From Bacteroidales bacterium (GTDB lineage Bacteria > Bacteroidota > Bacteroidia > Bacteroidales > UBA3824), in assembly GCA_024401025.1 (NCBI GenBank), contig JAKSLV010000016.1, forward strand, positions 1 to 34,592: a stretch of DNA of 34,592 nt, in the 5' to 3' direction. The notes beneath the pieces are model-generated. The model made no database searches. It was not told the DNA's origin and was given only the letters and a program-made list of their open reading frames with translations. How positions within the stretch are numbered: the stretch's first letter is position 1; every line of letters starts with the position of its first letter. This document shows positions 24,529 to 32,814 of this stretch, in pieces. A program made the position numbers and the translations under genes.

Positions 24529-26463
24529 ATGAGCATATATACCGACATACTAAAGAAATACTGGGGCTACGACGCTTTCCGCCCCTTGCAGGAGGAAATC
24601 ATAAAATCGGTGGCCGATTACGGCAAGGACACTCTGGGCCTGCTGCCCACGGGCGGCGGCAAGAGCATTATCTTCCAGGTGCCGGCTCTCAGCAAGAGCG
24701 GTGTCTGCATAGTGGTTACGCCCCTTATCGCCCTCATGAAAGACCAGGTGGAAAACCTGAGGCGGCGCAACATCAAGGCTGCCGCAATATACTCGGGCAT
24801 GACACAGCGCGAGATCCAGAACGCCTACGACTCATGCATATACGGCGATGTAAAGTTTCTGTACATGTCGCCCGAGAGGCTGGGCACCGAGATGTTCCTG
24901 CAGAAAATCCGCGATATGGAGATCAGCATACTGGCCATCGACGAGGCTCACTGCATATCGCAGTGGGGCTACGACTTCAGGCCCAGCTACCTCAGGATTG
25001 CCGATGTGCGCAAGGTGCTGCCCAAGGGTGTGCCCGTATTGGCGCTTACGGCCACTGCCACGCCCGAGGTGGCCAGCGACATCATGGACAAGCTGGGTTT
25101 CCGCGAGCCAAACCTCTTCAGGAAATCCTTTGCCAGGAAAAACCTTATATACATAGTGCGCCGCGTGGAAGACAAGAATCCGTATATGCTCAGGATTTTC
25201 AACTCGCAGCCGGGCACGGGCATAGTGTATGTGCGCAACCGCAAGCGCACCAAGGAGGCCAGCGAGTATCTCAAGCAGTGCGGCATCAGCTCGGAATATT
25301 TCCACGCGGGCCTCACCCCGGCCTACAAGGACTACCGCCAGCAGCAGTGGAAAGACGGCAACATCAGGGTGATATGCTCCACCAACGCTTTCGGAATGGG
25401 CATCGACAAGCCCGACGTGCGCACCGTGGTGCACATAGACCTGCCCGACAGCATGGAGGGATATTTTCAGGAGGCCGGACGCGGAGGCCGCGACGAGAAG
25501 AAGGCATACGCCGTATTGCTATACAACGACCGCGATATCAGCAGCCTAAGGAGAAACCTGACCAACTCGTTCCCCAGCAAGGACTTCATAAAGAATGTGT
25601 ACAACGCCCTGGGCAACTATCTACAGATTCCCATAGGCGCGGGCAGGGACGTGGCTTACGGATTCAACCTGCTGGATTTCGCCAACAAGTATCAGCTAAA
25701 CCAGCTGCAGCTGATAAGCGCGCTGCACATATTGCAGCGCAACGGATACATAGAAACCACCGAGGAGGTGTTTACGCAGGCCAAGGTGCAGATGCTGGTA
25801 TCCAGGGAAGACCTCTACAAGTTTCAGGTGGCTCAGAAGGCTTTCGATTCTTTCATAAAGCTGCTGCTGCGCAACCACGAGGGCATTTTCAGCAATGCCG
25901 TGGATGTGGACGAGGAGCAGATGGCCCGCGATGGCAAGTGCAAGGTGGATGTGATATACGCCTACCTGAACAAGCTGGCGCAGATGAGGGTGATAAGCTA
26001 CATTCCCCAGAAAAACCAGCCTTACATAATATACATATCGGAGCGCATAGATACCAAGGGCCTGATAATACGGCCCGAGACCTACGACCTCCTGCGCGAG
26101 AAGTATCAGCAGCGCATAAACGCCATGATAAAATACTGCATGAACGACCAGCAGTGCCGCAGCAGGCAGCTTACCGAGTATTTTGGCGAAACCGACGGCG
26201 AGGATTGCGGCGAGTGCGATGTGTGCCGCGCCAGAAAGAGGGCAGGGGAGGCCCCGGCGGCCTTCAACTCCATTTTCGACCAGGTGTTTGCGCTGCTGCG
26301 TGATAATGCCGGCGGCATGGATATCGATGCCATACTGGACCGCACATCGCAGCTGGACGACAGCGACGTGCGCGACGTGGTGCGCAAGATGATGCTGGAT
26401 GCCGTGGTGGAGGTTAGCGAGGAAGGCTTATATAGGCTTGTGGAAACAGCGACCGGGTCTTGA
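24529..26463 (+). CDS. recQ: RecQ-family ATP-dependent DNA helicase
   Basis: A 644-residue SF2 3'-5' helicase for recombination and replication repair. Motif 0 is GYDAFRPLQEEII, Walker A TGGGKS (residues 41-46), DEAH at 138-141 in IDEAHCISQWGYDFRP, motif III ALTATATPEV, and motifs V/VI FGMGIDKPDVR and QEAGRGGRDE. The RQC zinc site is C-x6-C (YCMNDQQCRSRQL) with CGECDVC, followed by a winged-helix region. No HRDC domain is evident; the tail ends in a short winged-helix-like segment (VVRKMMLDAVVEVSEEGLYR). Its last 50 bp overlap the 3' end of the opposing phosphatase gene. A Bacteroidota genome may carry more than one RecQ, so the symbol marks the family. Confidence 0.93.
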   Translation: MSIYTDILKKYWGYDAFRPLQEEIIKSVADYGKDTLGLLPTGGGKSIIFQVPALSKSGVCIVVTPLIALMKDQVENLRRRNIKAAAIYSGMTQREIQNAYDSCIYGDVKFLYMSPERLGTEMFLQKIRDMEISILAIDEAHCISQWGYDFRPSYLRIADVRKVLPKGVPVLALTATATPEVASDIMDKLGFREPNLFRKSFARKNLIYIVRRVEDKNPYMLRIFNSQPGTGIVYVRNRKRTKEASEYLKQCGISSEYFHAGLTPAYKDYRQQQWKDGNIRVICSTNAFGMGIDKPDVRTVVHIDLPDSMEGYFQEAGRGGRDEKKAYAVLLYNDRDISSLRRNLTNSFPSKDFIKNVYNALGNYLQIPIGAGRDVAYGFNLLDFANKYQLNQLQLISALHILQRNGYIETTEEVFTQAKVQMLVSREDLYKFQVAQKAFDSFIKLLLRNHEGIFSNAVDVDEEQMARDGKCKVDVIYAYLNKLAQMRVISYIPQKNQPYIIYISERIDTKGLIIRPETYDLLREKYQQRINAMIKYCMNDQQCRSRQLTEYFGETDGEDCGECDVCRARKRAGEAPAAFNSIFDQVFALLRDNAGGMDIDAILDRTSQLDDSDVRDVVRKMMLDAVVEVSEEGLYRLVETATGS

Positions 26464-28369
26464 TGCCCAGTATCAGGATGTCGTCGATCTGCTCGTAGTT
26501 TCTCTGCCAGTGGTTGAGTGTGATGTCGAGGGTTTCCTTCTGTCGCGGCAGTGGCATGCCGTGCATATCGGACAGGGTTTGCCTAAGGCGCGCCTTGGTG
26601 AATTTCTCGTGGTTGGGGCCGCCCACCTGATCGGTGTATCCGTCAGAGAACATGTAGATTACGTCGTCGGGGTCCAGCTGGAGGTTGATGGTGCGGAATG
26701 GCAGCTGCTTGAAATACCAGCACACCGGATTGTGGGTGCTGCGTATCTCGTCCAGATTGCCGTTTTTGCGCATTATCAGCAGGTCGATGTAGGCGCCGGC
26801 GTATTGGGCCTTAAGGGTCTCCTTGTTGAAAATCACCAGTCCGCAGTCCATGCCGTCGGTCGACGACTGGAGGTCGTCGGTCTGGTTGAGCGCCTTTATC
26901 ACCTGGCCGCGCACCTTGTCGAGCACCTGGCCCGGATCGGGCGCCTCGTGGCTGTTTTGGAACACCTCGTTGAAGAAAGTGATGTTGAGCACGCTAAGGA
27001 ATGCCGCCGGTACTCCGTGACCCGTGCAGTCGGCCACGGCCACCACGGTGTATTTGCTGTATTCCCTCACGTAGTAGAAATCGCCCGACACTATGTTTCT
27101 GGGCCTGTGGAACACAAAATAGTCGCTGAGTATCTCGCGGGCTTTCTTCTCGCCCTGGATGATGATTTTCTGCAGGCGGCTGGCGTAGTTGAGGCTGTTG
27201 TTGATGTTTTGGTTGGCCTTGCTGAGCAGGTTGTTGCTCTTGTTTTTGCGCTTGGTTTCCCTTAGGGCCACCAGCAGCGCCACCAGTGCCAGCACCGACA
27301 CCATCACGAATATTATTATCAAGTTGTGCTGGTTTTCCTTGGTGATCACCAGCTCGGATATCTCCTCCTGTTTCTTGTTGTTGTTGTATTTGGCCGACAG
27401 CTCGTTTATCTGAAGGATGGTCTCGCTGTTCTCCAGCGAGTCCTTTAGCTCCACGTGCCTCATTAGGTAGTCGTAGGCGGCGGCGTGGTTGCCCTGCTGC
27501 TTGTTTATGTATGATAGCTGGCGGAATATCTTGCTTAGCGATACGTAGTTGTGGGTCTGCTCGCAGTATTCGATGGCTCCGGTATAGTAAAGCGAGGCCA
27601 TGGTGTAGTTTTTCCTTATCATGTACAGGTCGGCCATGTATTGCGATATGCCCACGGATATGTCGGTAAGCTTGTCTTCCTGGGCGTATCTCATGGCCAC
27701 ACGGTATAGGCTTATGGCCTTGTCGATGTTGGCGGTGTCCAGCGATGTTATGTAGGCAATGTTGTTGTATGTTTTGGCCAGCTCGCGCTTGTTGTTCAGT
27801 TTCTGGTAAATCTCTATGTTTGCGTTGAAAATCTCCAGCGCCTTGTCGGTGTATCCCAGCATCATCGATGGCATGGCCACGGCGTTGTTGGCCTGTGCTA
27901 TCTCCAGCAGTTTGCCCTGATGCTTGCGTATCTTCAGCAGTATCTGGAAGTATTCCAGTGCGGTTTGCTTGTTGGCTGTCTGAGCCTCGGTTATGTGTCC
28001 GGGCAGGGTCTCGCGGTCATAGTTTAGCCTGTCGTAGTTTTTGCCTAGCACAAAGTATATCCTGGCGCGGAGGTCCAATATGGAGTCGGGCTCTTTGAAG
28101 ATGTCGTTTTCGGGCAGGAAATCGTCGGTGTTCGACATGTTGTTGAAGTATTCCATCGACAGCCGGCAGTAATACATCGATTTGGATATCGACACGGTTT
28201 CGTAGGCCTCGGCCAGCTGGGCCATGACCTTGGCTTTCTGATAGCCCTGCAGCGTATCAGCCCTCCTCTCCAGGTCTTGCAGGGGCGTAGGCTCCGTGTC
28301 CTGGCAGAAGGCTGGCATGCTGCATGCCATGCAGATGGCCGTTGCTAGTATCGATATTATCAGGCGCAT
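26414..28369 (-). CDS. TPR-transmembrane protein with C-terminal SpoIIE/PP2C serine phosphatase
   Basis: A 651-residue protein from the ATG at 28369, which starts a signal peptide (MRLIISILATAICMACS); an in-frame ATG at 28438 would overlap thiL and add a polar extension. Tetratricopeptide repeats span ~40-330 (e.g. LAKTYNNIAYITSLDTANID). One transmembrane helix lies at ~347-368 (NLIIIFVMVSVLALVALLVAL), then a coiled-coil linker and a SpoIIE phosphatase domain from ~400. Metal ligands are in GDFYYV (~429-434), VADCTGHGVPAAFLS (Asp447), DGYTDQ (Asp576) and the terminal QIDDILILGIK. So a periplasmic TPR sensor should control a cytoplasmic Ser/Thr phosphatase. It is 37 bp downstream of thiL and probably co-transcribed with the kinase-like gene. 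Its partner (anti-sigma or anti-anti-sigma protein) is not in the window. Confidence 0.92.
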   Translation of the reverse strand: MRLIISILATAICMACSMPAFCQDTEPTPLQDLERRADTLQGYQKAKVMAQLAEAYETVSISKSMYYCRLSMEYFNNMSNTDDFLPENDIFKEPDSILDLRARIYFVLGKNYDRLNYDRETLPGHITEAQTANKQTALEYFQILLKIRKHQGKLLEIAQANNAVAMPSMMLGYTDKALEIFNANIEIYQKLNNKRELAKTYNNIAYITSLDTANIDKAISLYRVAMRYAQEDKLTDISVGISQYMADLYMIRKNYTMASLYYTGAIEYCEQTHNYVSLSKIFRQLSYINKQQGNHAAAYDYLMRHVELKDSLENSETILQINELSAKYNNNKKQEEISELVITKENQHNLIIIFVMVSVLALVALLVALRETKRKNKSNNLLSKANQNINNSLNYASRLQKIIIQGEKKAREILSDYFVFHRPRNIVSGDFYYVREYSKYTVVAVADCTGHGVPAAFLSVLNITFFNEVFQNSHEAPDPGQVLDKVRGQVIKALNQTDDLQSSTDGMDCGLVIFNKETLKAQYAGAYIDLLIMRKNGNLDEIRSTHNPVCWYFKQLPFRTINLQLDPDDVIYMFSDGYTDQVGGPNHEKFTKARLRQTLSDMHGMPLPRQKETLDITLNHWQRNYEQIDDILILGIKTRSLFPQAYISLPR

Positions 28370-28406
28370 TTTCTTTCTGTTGCTTGTTTTTTTTTGCCGC
28401 GTGGTG

Positions 28407-29399
28407 TCAGCACGCAAAATGGTCGTATCCGCCGCCAAAGGCGTTGGTGGATATTCCGTTCTCGGTGTATATCACTTGCTGGCCGGGGGCTGCTGTTATG
28501 CGGCCTATGGCCGTGATCTTCATCTTGTTGGCCCATTCCTGGGTATAGAATGCGGGGTCTACGGTAAATAGCAGCTCGTAGTCCTCGCCGCCGCATAGGG
28601 CCAGCTCGTTTATCGTGGAGCTGCCCAGGCCCGTCTCCCTCAGCGTCGGGCTTATGGGCAGGGCGGTGGTTTCTATCATGGCTGATACGTTGCTCCTTTG
28701 CAGTATGTGCCTTATGTCTGATGCCACACCGTCGGATATGTCCATCATGGAGTGTACCTGGCTGATGCTGCCCAGTTGCTGTCCCAGCAGTATCCGGGGC
28801 TTTGGGGCGTGGTGGCGACGTATCAGCTTCAGGGCATTGTCGTTGCGCTCCAGCGATGGGTCCAGTATGTACCTGAGGCCGGCTGCCGAATCGCCCAGCG
28901 GACCCGATACGCATATTATGTCGCCGGGCAGTGATTTGTCGCGGCCCTTGCTGCGGCCCTCGGGGCAGTGGCCTATCACGGTTACGTTTATGGCCAGTCC
29001 GTGGCGGCTGCCGGTGGTGTCGCCGCCCAGCAGAGGGCATCCATACACTGTGGACAGCTTGTAGAATCCGTCCATGAAGCTGTCGAGAAACTCCACCTCC
29101 ACATCGCCTGGCACGGCTATGGACAGAAACGCGCCGCAGGGTGTGGAGCCTGATGCCGCCAGATCGCTGAGGTTTACGGCCAGCGACTTGTGCCCTAGCA
29201 GGTAGCCGCCTATCTCGGATCGCACAAAGTGCACATCCTCTATCAGCATGTCGGTGCTTACGGTGTATTCGTGACCGCCTATGTTGGGGATTACGGCGCA
29301 GTCGTCGCCTATGCCGGTGTATCCCTTGGGCAGGTTCTGGAAGTGTTTCTCGCTGAATCTCTTTATGAATCCGAATTCACCTATCTCGTTTAGTCTCAT
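28407..29399 (-). CDS. thiL: Thiamine-monophosphate kinase
   Basis: A 330-residue enzyme making thiamine diphosphate from thiamine monophosphate and ATP. The frame is open further upstream, but MRLNEIGEFGFIKRF is the normal start. Motifs are GYTGIGDDCAVIP, STDMLIEDVHFVRSEI, AVNLSDLAASGSTPCGAFLS, GGDTTGSRHG, MMDISDGVASDIRHIL and LCGGEDYELLFTV, all in AIR-synthase-fold order. The ATG overlaps the stop of the upstream kinase-like gene as ATGA, so translation is probably coupled. A biosynthetic enzyme lies between a sensory kinase-like protein and a SpoIIE phosphatase, which is an odd operon neighbourhood. No TPP riboswitch is seen near it. Confidence 0.96.
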   Translation of the reverse strand: MRLNEIGEFGFIKRFSEKHFQNLPKGYTGIGDDCAVIPNIGGHEYTVSTDMLIEDVHFVRSEIGGYLLGHKSLAVNLSDLAASGSTPCGAFLSIAVPGDVEVEFLDSFMDGFYKLSTVYGCPLLGGDTTGSRHGLAINVTVIGHCPEGRSKGRDKSLPGDIICVSGPLGDSAAGLRYILDPSLERNDNALKLIRRHHAPKPRILLGQQLGSISQVHSMMDISDGVASDIRHILQRSNVSAMIETTALPISPTLRETGLGSSTINELALCGGEDYELLFTVDPAFYTQEWANKMKITAIGRITAAPGQQVIYTENGISTNAFGGGYDHFAC

Positions 29400-31576
29400 T
29401 GTGTAATGGCGTTTAGTTTCATATCCATCTCCTTGCACAGCTCGCTGATGTCGGGCTCCTGAGCGGTAACTATCAGCGGTGCGTTGGGGTATCGTTTCAG
29501 CAGGCTTATGGCGGCCGGATGCGATATCACCCTCTCGTCTATCAGCATCAGGCTTATGGTGCTGAAGTAGTTGGAGAACTGCTGATATGTGTTGTCGGAG
29601 TCGGAATCGTCGCTTATTAGTATGGCGCCGTATTTGGCTCCCGTCTTCATTATCTGGCTGCTTATGAGCGCGTTGTTGTATTTGCTGCATCCCATCAGCA
29701 GTATGCGGTGGTGGTCCCAGCTGTAGGATGCCTCGTATTGGCCATCGCTGATGGCTGCGGGCCTGGTGTATGGCACCGTAAAGAATACCGTGGTGCCGTT
29801 GTTGGGCTCCGATTCTATCCAGAGCCTTCCGCCCATGAGCTCCGCAAGGTTTTTGCAGATGTTGAGGTCTATGGCGGTGTGCTCCAGCTTCAGGTGTATC
29901 AGCTGATCGGGGTATTCCTGGCGTCCGGGATCGAATATGTCGGATTTATCGCCCAGGGGTATTCCCATTCCGTTGTCGGCCACACTAAACTGAAGCTCGT
30001 TGTTGCAGAGCTTGCAGCGTATCCATATTTTGCCTATCTGCGTAAACTTGTATGCCTGCTCTATAAGTGTGGACAGTATCTGCCTTATCCTCCTGAAGTC
30101 GGCTCGTATCAGGTGGGCGTCGCTCGGGAGGTCCACCGTGGTGTTCAGGGTTACGGGTTTCTTGTCCACATACAGGTTTTTGTAGTAATACTGGTCGTAG
30201 ATCTCTGTTATCAGCTCGTCTACGTTGCCGGTAGATATCTTTATCCTCATGCGGCCTTTCAGTATCAGGTCCAGGTCGGAGAGGTCGTCGGAGAGGTCCT
30301 TTACAAAATCGCACCTTTCCATGATCTGCCTTGTGGCCGAGCTTTTGTCGGCGGGGCTTGCGGTGTTGTCGGCCAGCACTTCGGCCAGCTGCCTTATGGT
30401 GTTTATGGGCGTGGCCAGCTCGCGGCTGATGTTGGTGATGTAGCCCAGCTGCTGCTTGTGCGAGTCGCTGATTTTCTCGTTGGCCTCGCTGAGTTTGGCG
30501 TTTACGTCGTTTATCTGGCGGTTTTGCAGTTTCAGCTCCTCGTATAGACGCCTGAACTCGGCGTTCTGCTCTCGTATTATCTTCTCGTTGCTGCGTGTAA
30601 GCTTGTCGTGGAGGTGACGCTCGGTGATGTCGCGTATGATGCCCATGTATCCGGAAGGTATGCCTCCGGGTCCGAATGTCTTTAGTCCTCGGCTGTCGCA
30701 GTATACGTTGTATCCTTTCTTGTGCTTGAATGTTAGTCTGCTGTCGAACAGGCTCTCGTCCACGGTGTTGGTGTATCTAAGCAGCGTGTGGAGCGATTCG
30801 TTGTCGGTGATGATGTCGTGCGGCATGCGGCCTATGAGCTCGTCGGTGGTGTAGCCCAGTATCTTCTCGGAGTTTCCGGATATGTATTTTATGTGTCCGG
30901 TGGAATCCAGTTCCCAGAACAGGTCGTAGGAGCAGCGGGCCAGCATGTTGAATCTGTCCTCGGTGTCGCGTATCTCTTGCTGGGCCTCGTCTTGCAGCAG
31001 GCTGGCCTTCATCATGCGCCCCATCATCAGCACTGTGGCCGGCATCAGCACCCATACGGGCAGTATGGTTTCCGTGAGCTGTGCCCTGGTATCGGCCGAC
31101 GGGGTGATGGCTATGCAGGCGTACAGTATGCCTTGCAGTATCAGCGAACAGATAAACAGGGTGGTGTAGTAGTGGCTGTGTTTCCAACGGGGCAGCATCA
31201 GACGCACGCCCTCATAAAGGCCTATTGCCGGCAGGGTGGATATTAGCTGAAGCAGCGCGTCGTGCATGGTGGGGGCGTACCACAGCGTGAAGGCCGTCAT
31301 CATGGCGGTGGATATCAGCATGGGCAGCCTGCCCCAAAGGAGTCCGGTGATGCAGAGCACCACGGTGCGAGCGTCTAGCAGGGTGTAGTATTCCATCCAT
31401 ACCACCTTTTTGGTGATAAGCAGCACGCCCAACAGGCCCTGCGACAGGCCCATCCAGATGTCGTAGCGGCGTTTGGGATTGGTGGTTTTCAGTTTCCAGA
31501 AATAGTCGGATACTACGAAGTATATCAGCAGTATGGCCGATATTTCCAGAAAACAGGCTACTGCGGTGTTGCCCAT
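29396..31576 (-). CDS. Degenerate hybrid sensor histidine kinase (5TM-PAS-HisKA/HATPase-pseudoreceiver)
   Basis: A 726-residue membrane protein. The N-terminal ~190 residues hold about five or six hydrophobic helices with a 5TMR-LYT-like signature (DARTVVLCITGLLWGRLPML). A PAS domain follows (~205-325: ELDSTGHIKYISGNSEKILG, ending GIIRDITERHLHDK), then a coiled coil, a HisKA-like helix pair and a HATPase_c-like domain. The H-box reads NISRELATPIN: the phospho-acceptor His is Arg385 (CGC, one base from CAC). The N-box Asn is Gln507 (EQAYKFT), and the G2 glycine loop is LEHTAIDLN; DNGMGIP and GTTVFF survive. The C-terminal ~115 residues look like a receiver (ILLMGCSK...LMLIDERV...PLIVTAQEP) without the acidic pair. 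Probably a catalytically dead signalling scaffold. The frame is intact. Stop overlaps thiL start (ATGA). Confidence 0.88.
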   Translation of the reverse strand: MGNTAVACFLEISAILLIYFVVSDYFWKLKTTNPKRRYDIWMGLSQGLLGVLLITKKVVWMEYYTLLDARTVVLCITGLLWGRLPMLISTAMMTAFTLWYAPTMHDALLQLISTLPAIGLYEGVRLMLPRWKHSHYYTTLFICSLILQGILYACIAITPSADTRAQLTETILPVWVLMPATVLMMGRMMKASLLQDEAQQEIRDTEDRFNMLARCSYDLFWELDSTGHIKYISGNSEKILGYTTDELIGRMPHDIITDNESLHTLLRYTNTVDESLFDSRLTFKHKKGYNVYCDSRGLKTFGPGGIPSGYMGIIRDITERHLHDKLTRSNEKIIREQNAEFRRLYEELKLQNRQINDVNAKLSEANEKISDSHKQQLGYITNISRELATPINTIRQLAEVLADNTASPADKSSATRQIMERCDFVKDLSDDLSDLDLILKGRMRIKISTGNVDELITEIYDQYYYKNLYVDKKPVTLNTTVDLPSDAHLIRADFRRIRQILSTLIEQAYKFTQIGKIWIRCKLCNNELQFSVADNGMGIPLGDKSDIFDPGRQEYPDQLIHLKLEHTAIDLNICKNLAELMGGRLWIESEPNNGTTVFFTVPYTRPAAISDGQYEASYSWDHHRILLMGCSKYNNALISSQIMKTGAKYGAILISDDSDSDNTYQQFSNYFSTISLMLIDERVISHPAAISLLKRYPNAPLIVTAQEPDISELCKEMDMKLNAITQ

Positions 31577-31616
31577 GCTTTTTTAACGCTTTTTGCGGTT
31601 GTCTAATTAAACTGAA

Positions 31617-31664
31617 ATAATCGGGGTGTCAGGCAGATGCTGTTTTGCCTGACGCCTCGATTAT
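31617..31664 (-). terminator. Long hairpin between galM and the kinase-like gene (terminator or attenuator)
   Basis: A ~19-bp stem: GTCAGGCA (31628-31635) pairs perfectly with TGCCTGAC (31646-31653), continues through GGGG/CCTC-type pairing with two wobbles, and extends to ATAATC/GATTAT. The loop is 10 nt. In the leftward direction it is followed only by T-rich sequence (TTTAATTAG), not a clean T-run, so full termination of galM transcription is uncertain. No convincing promoter was seen for the kinase-like gene, so read-through is possible. Confidence 0.5.
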
Positions 31665-31703
31665 CTTGATTGCTTTTGGCTTTGGCGTGGATTGGTGGCG
31701 CCG

Positions 31704-32726
31704 TTATGCCTCGAACTTGAATACTGCCTTGTGGGTGTATTCCTGGCCGGGGCAGAGTGTTGTGGATGCAAACTGTGGATTGTTGGGGGCATCAGGATAG
31801 TGCTGAGTCTCGAAACAGAATGCGCTCTGGCGTGTAACCTTCTTGCCGTATGGAGTGTCGAGGGTGCCGTCCAGGAAGTTGCCGGTGTAGAACTGCATGC
31901 CGGGCTCCGATGTGTACACCTTCATTACGCGGCCGCTCTCGGGATCCTTTACCTCGGCGGCAAATGTCATCTCGTCGCCGTTCTTGTTCAGGCAGTAGTT
32001 GTGGTCGTACCAGAAGTCCTTGATTGTATTGAGCACTGTGGGCTTGCGGAAATCGAAGGCTGTGCCCTCCACGGGGGCTATCTTGCCGGTAGGGATGCTC
32101 TCGGCATCCACCTCGGTGATGGCGTCGGCGTTTATCTGAACCTGATAGCCCGATATCGATGGAGTCTTGAAATCGCCGCTCAGGTTGAAGTAGGCGTGCT
32201 GTGTAAGGTTTACGATGGTGGTCTTGTCGGTGGTGGCCTTGTATGTTATGGCCAGCTCGTTGTTCTCTGTAACCTTGTATGTTACCTGCGATGTAAGTGT
32301 GCCGGGGAAGTTTTCCTCGCCGTCGGGCGATACGTACTCGAATGTGATCTCGGGTCCGCAGGCCTTGTCGTCCATGCTCTTTACGGTCCAGTTTTTCTCA
32401 TGGAATCCGTGAGGGCCGCCGTGGAGCGAGTTTTGTCCGTCGTTGGCGTTAAGCTTGTATTCCTTGCCCTCCAGGCTGAACTTGCACTTGCCTATTCTGT
32501 TGGCGTATCTGCCTGGCACCACGCTTATGTAGCATGTGTTTTTCACGTACTCGTCATAGTCTTTCAGCTGTACTATCACGTTCTCTATCTTGCCGTTCTT
32601 GTCGGGTGTGCAGAGGCTTATCATTGTGGCTCCGCGCTCCATAAACGATGCTGTCATGCCCTTGCTGTTGGCCAGGGTATAGATCTTTACGCCTTTGGCG
32701 GCGTCGTAGATATCGGTCTTTATCAT
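31704..32726 (-). CDS. galM: Aldose 1-epimerase (galactose mutarotase)
   Basis: A 340-residue cytoplasmic enzyme (no signal peptide) interconverting alpha and beta anomers of galactose/glucose for the Leloir pathway. Signatures are VVPGRYANRIGKCKFSLEGK, NSLHGGPHGFHEKNW (first His), VNLTQHAYFNLSGDF (catalytic His), YTSEPGMQFYTGN and the catalytic Glu in FCFETQHYPDAPNNP. Length is normal. Its own promoter is at 32766-32797. No galK or galT lies nearby. Codon use is moderately biased. Confidence 0.97.
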   Translation of the reverse strand: MIKTDIYDAAKGVKIYTLANSKGMTASFMERGATMISLCTPDKNGKIENVIVQLKDYDEYVKNTCYISVVPGRYANRIGKCKFSLEGKEYKLNANDGQNSLHGGPHGFHEKNWTVKSMDDKACGPEITFEYVSPDGEENFPGTLTSQVTYKVTENNELAITYKATTDKTTIVNLTQHAYFNLSGDFKTPSISGYQVQINADAITEVDAESIPTGKIAPVEGTAFDFRKPTVLNTIKDFWYDHNYCLNKNGDEMTFAAEVKDPESGRVMKVYTSEPGMQFYTGNFLDGTLDTPYGKKVTRQSAFCFETQHYPDAPNNPQFASTTLCPGQEYTHKAVFKFEA

Positions 32727-32765
32727 TTTCTTATGTGAGTGTTAATGTTGTTTTTTTTATTGTTC

Positions 32766-32797
32766 CAAAATTATGCTAATATTTTATTGTTACCAAA
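32766..32797 (-). promoter_or_regulatory. Promoter of galM
   Basis: On the minus strand TTTG (32794-32797), a 20-bp spacer and TAATTTTG (32766-32773) match TTTG-N20-TAnnTTTG, 39 bp before the galM ATG at 32726. Confidence 0.7.
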
Positions 32798-32814
32798 TTT
32801 TGTTCCGTTTTTTT

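Noticed and set aside
24834-26303. 489-residue frame inside recQ
   Set aside because: It is rich in Arg/Gln/His/Gly without motifs, and recQ in the other frame carries all helicase motifs.
31692-32738. 348-residue plus-strand frame opposite galM
   Set aside because: galM has complete catalytic motifs; the opposing frame is a shadow of its codon bias.
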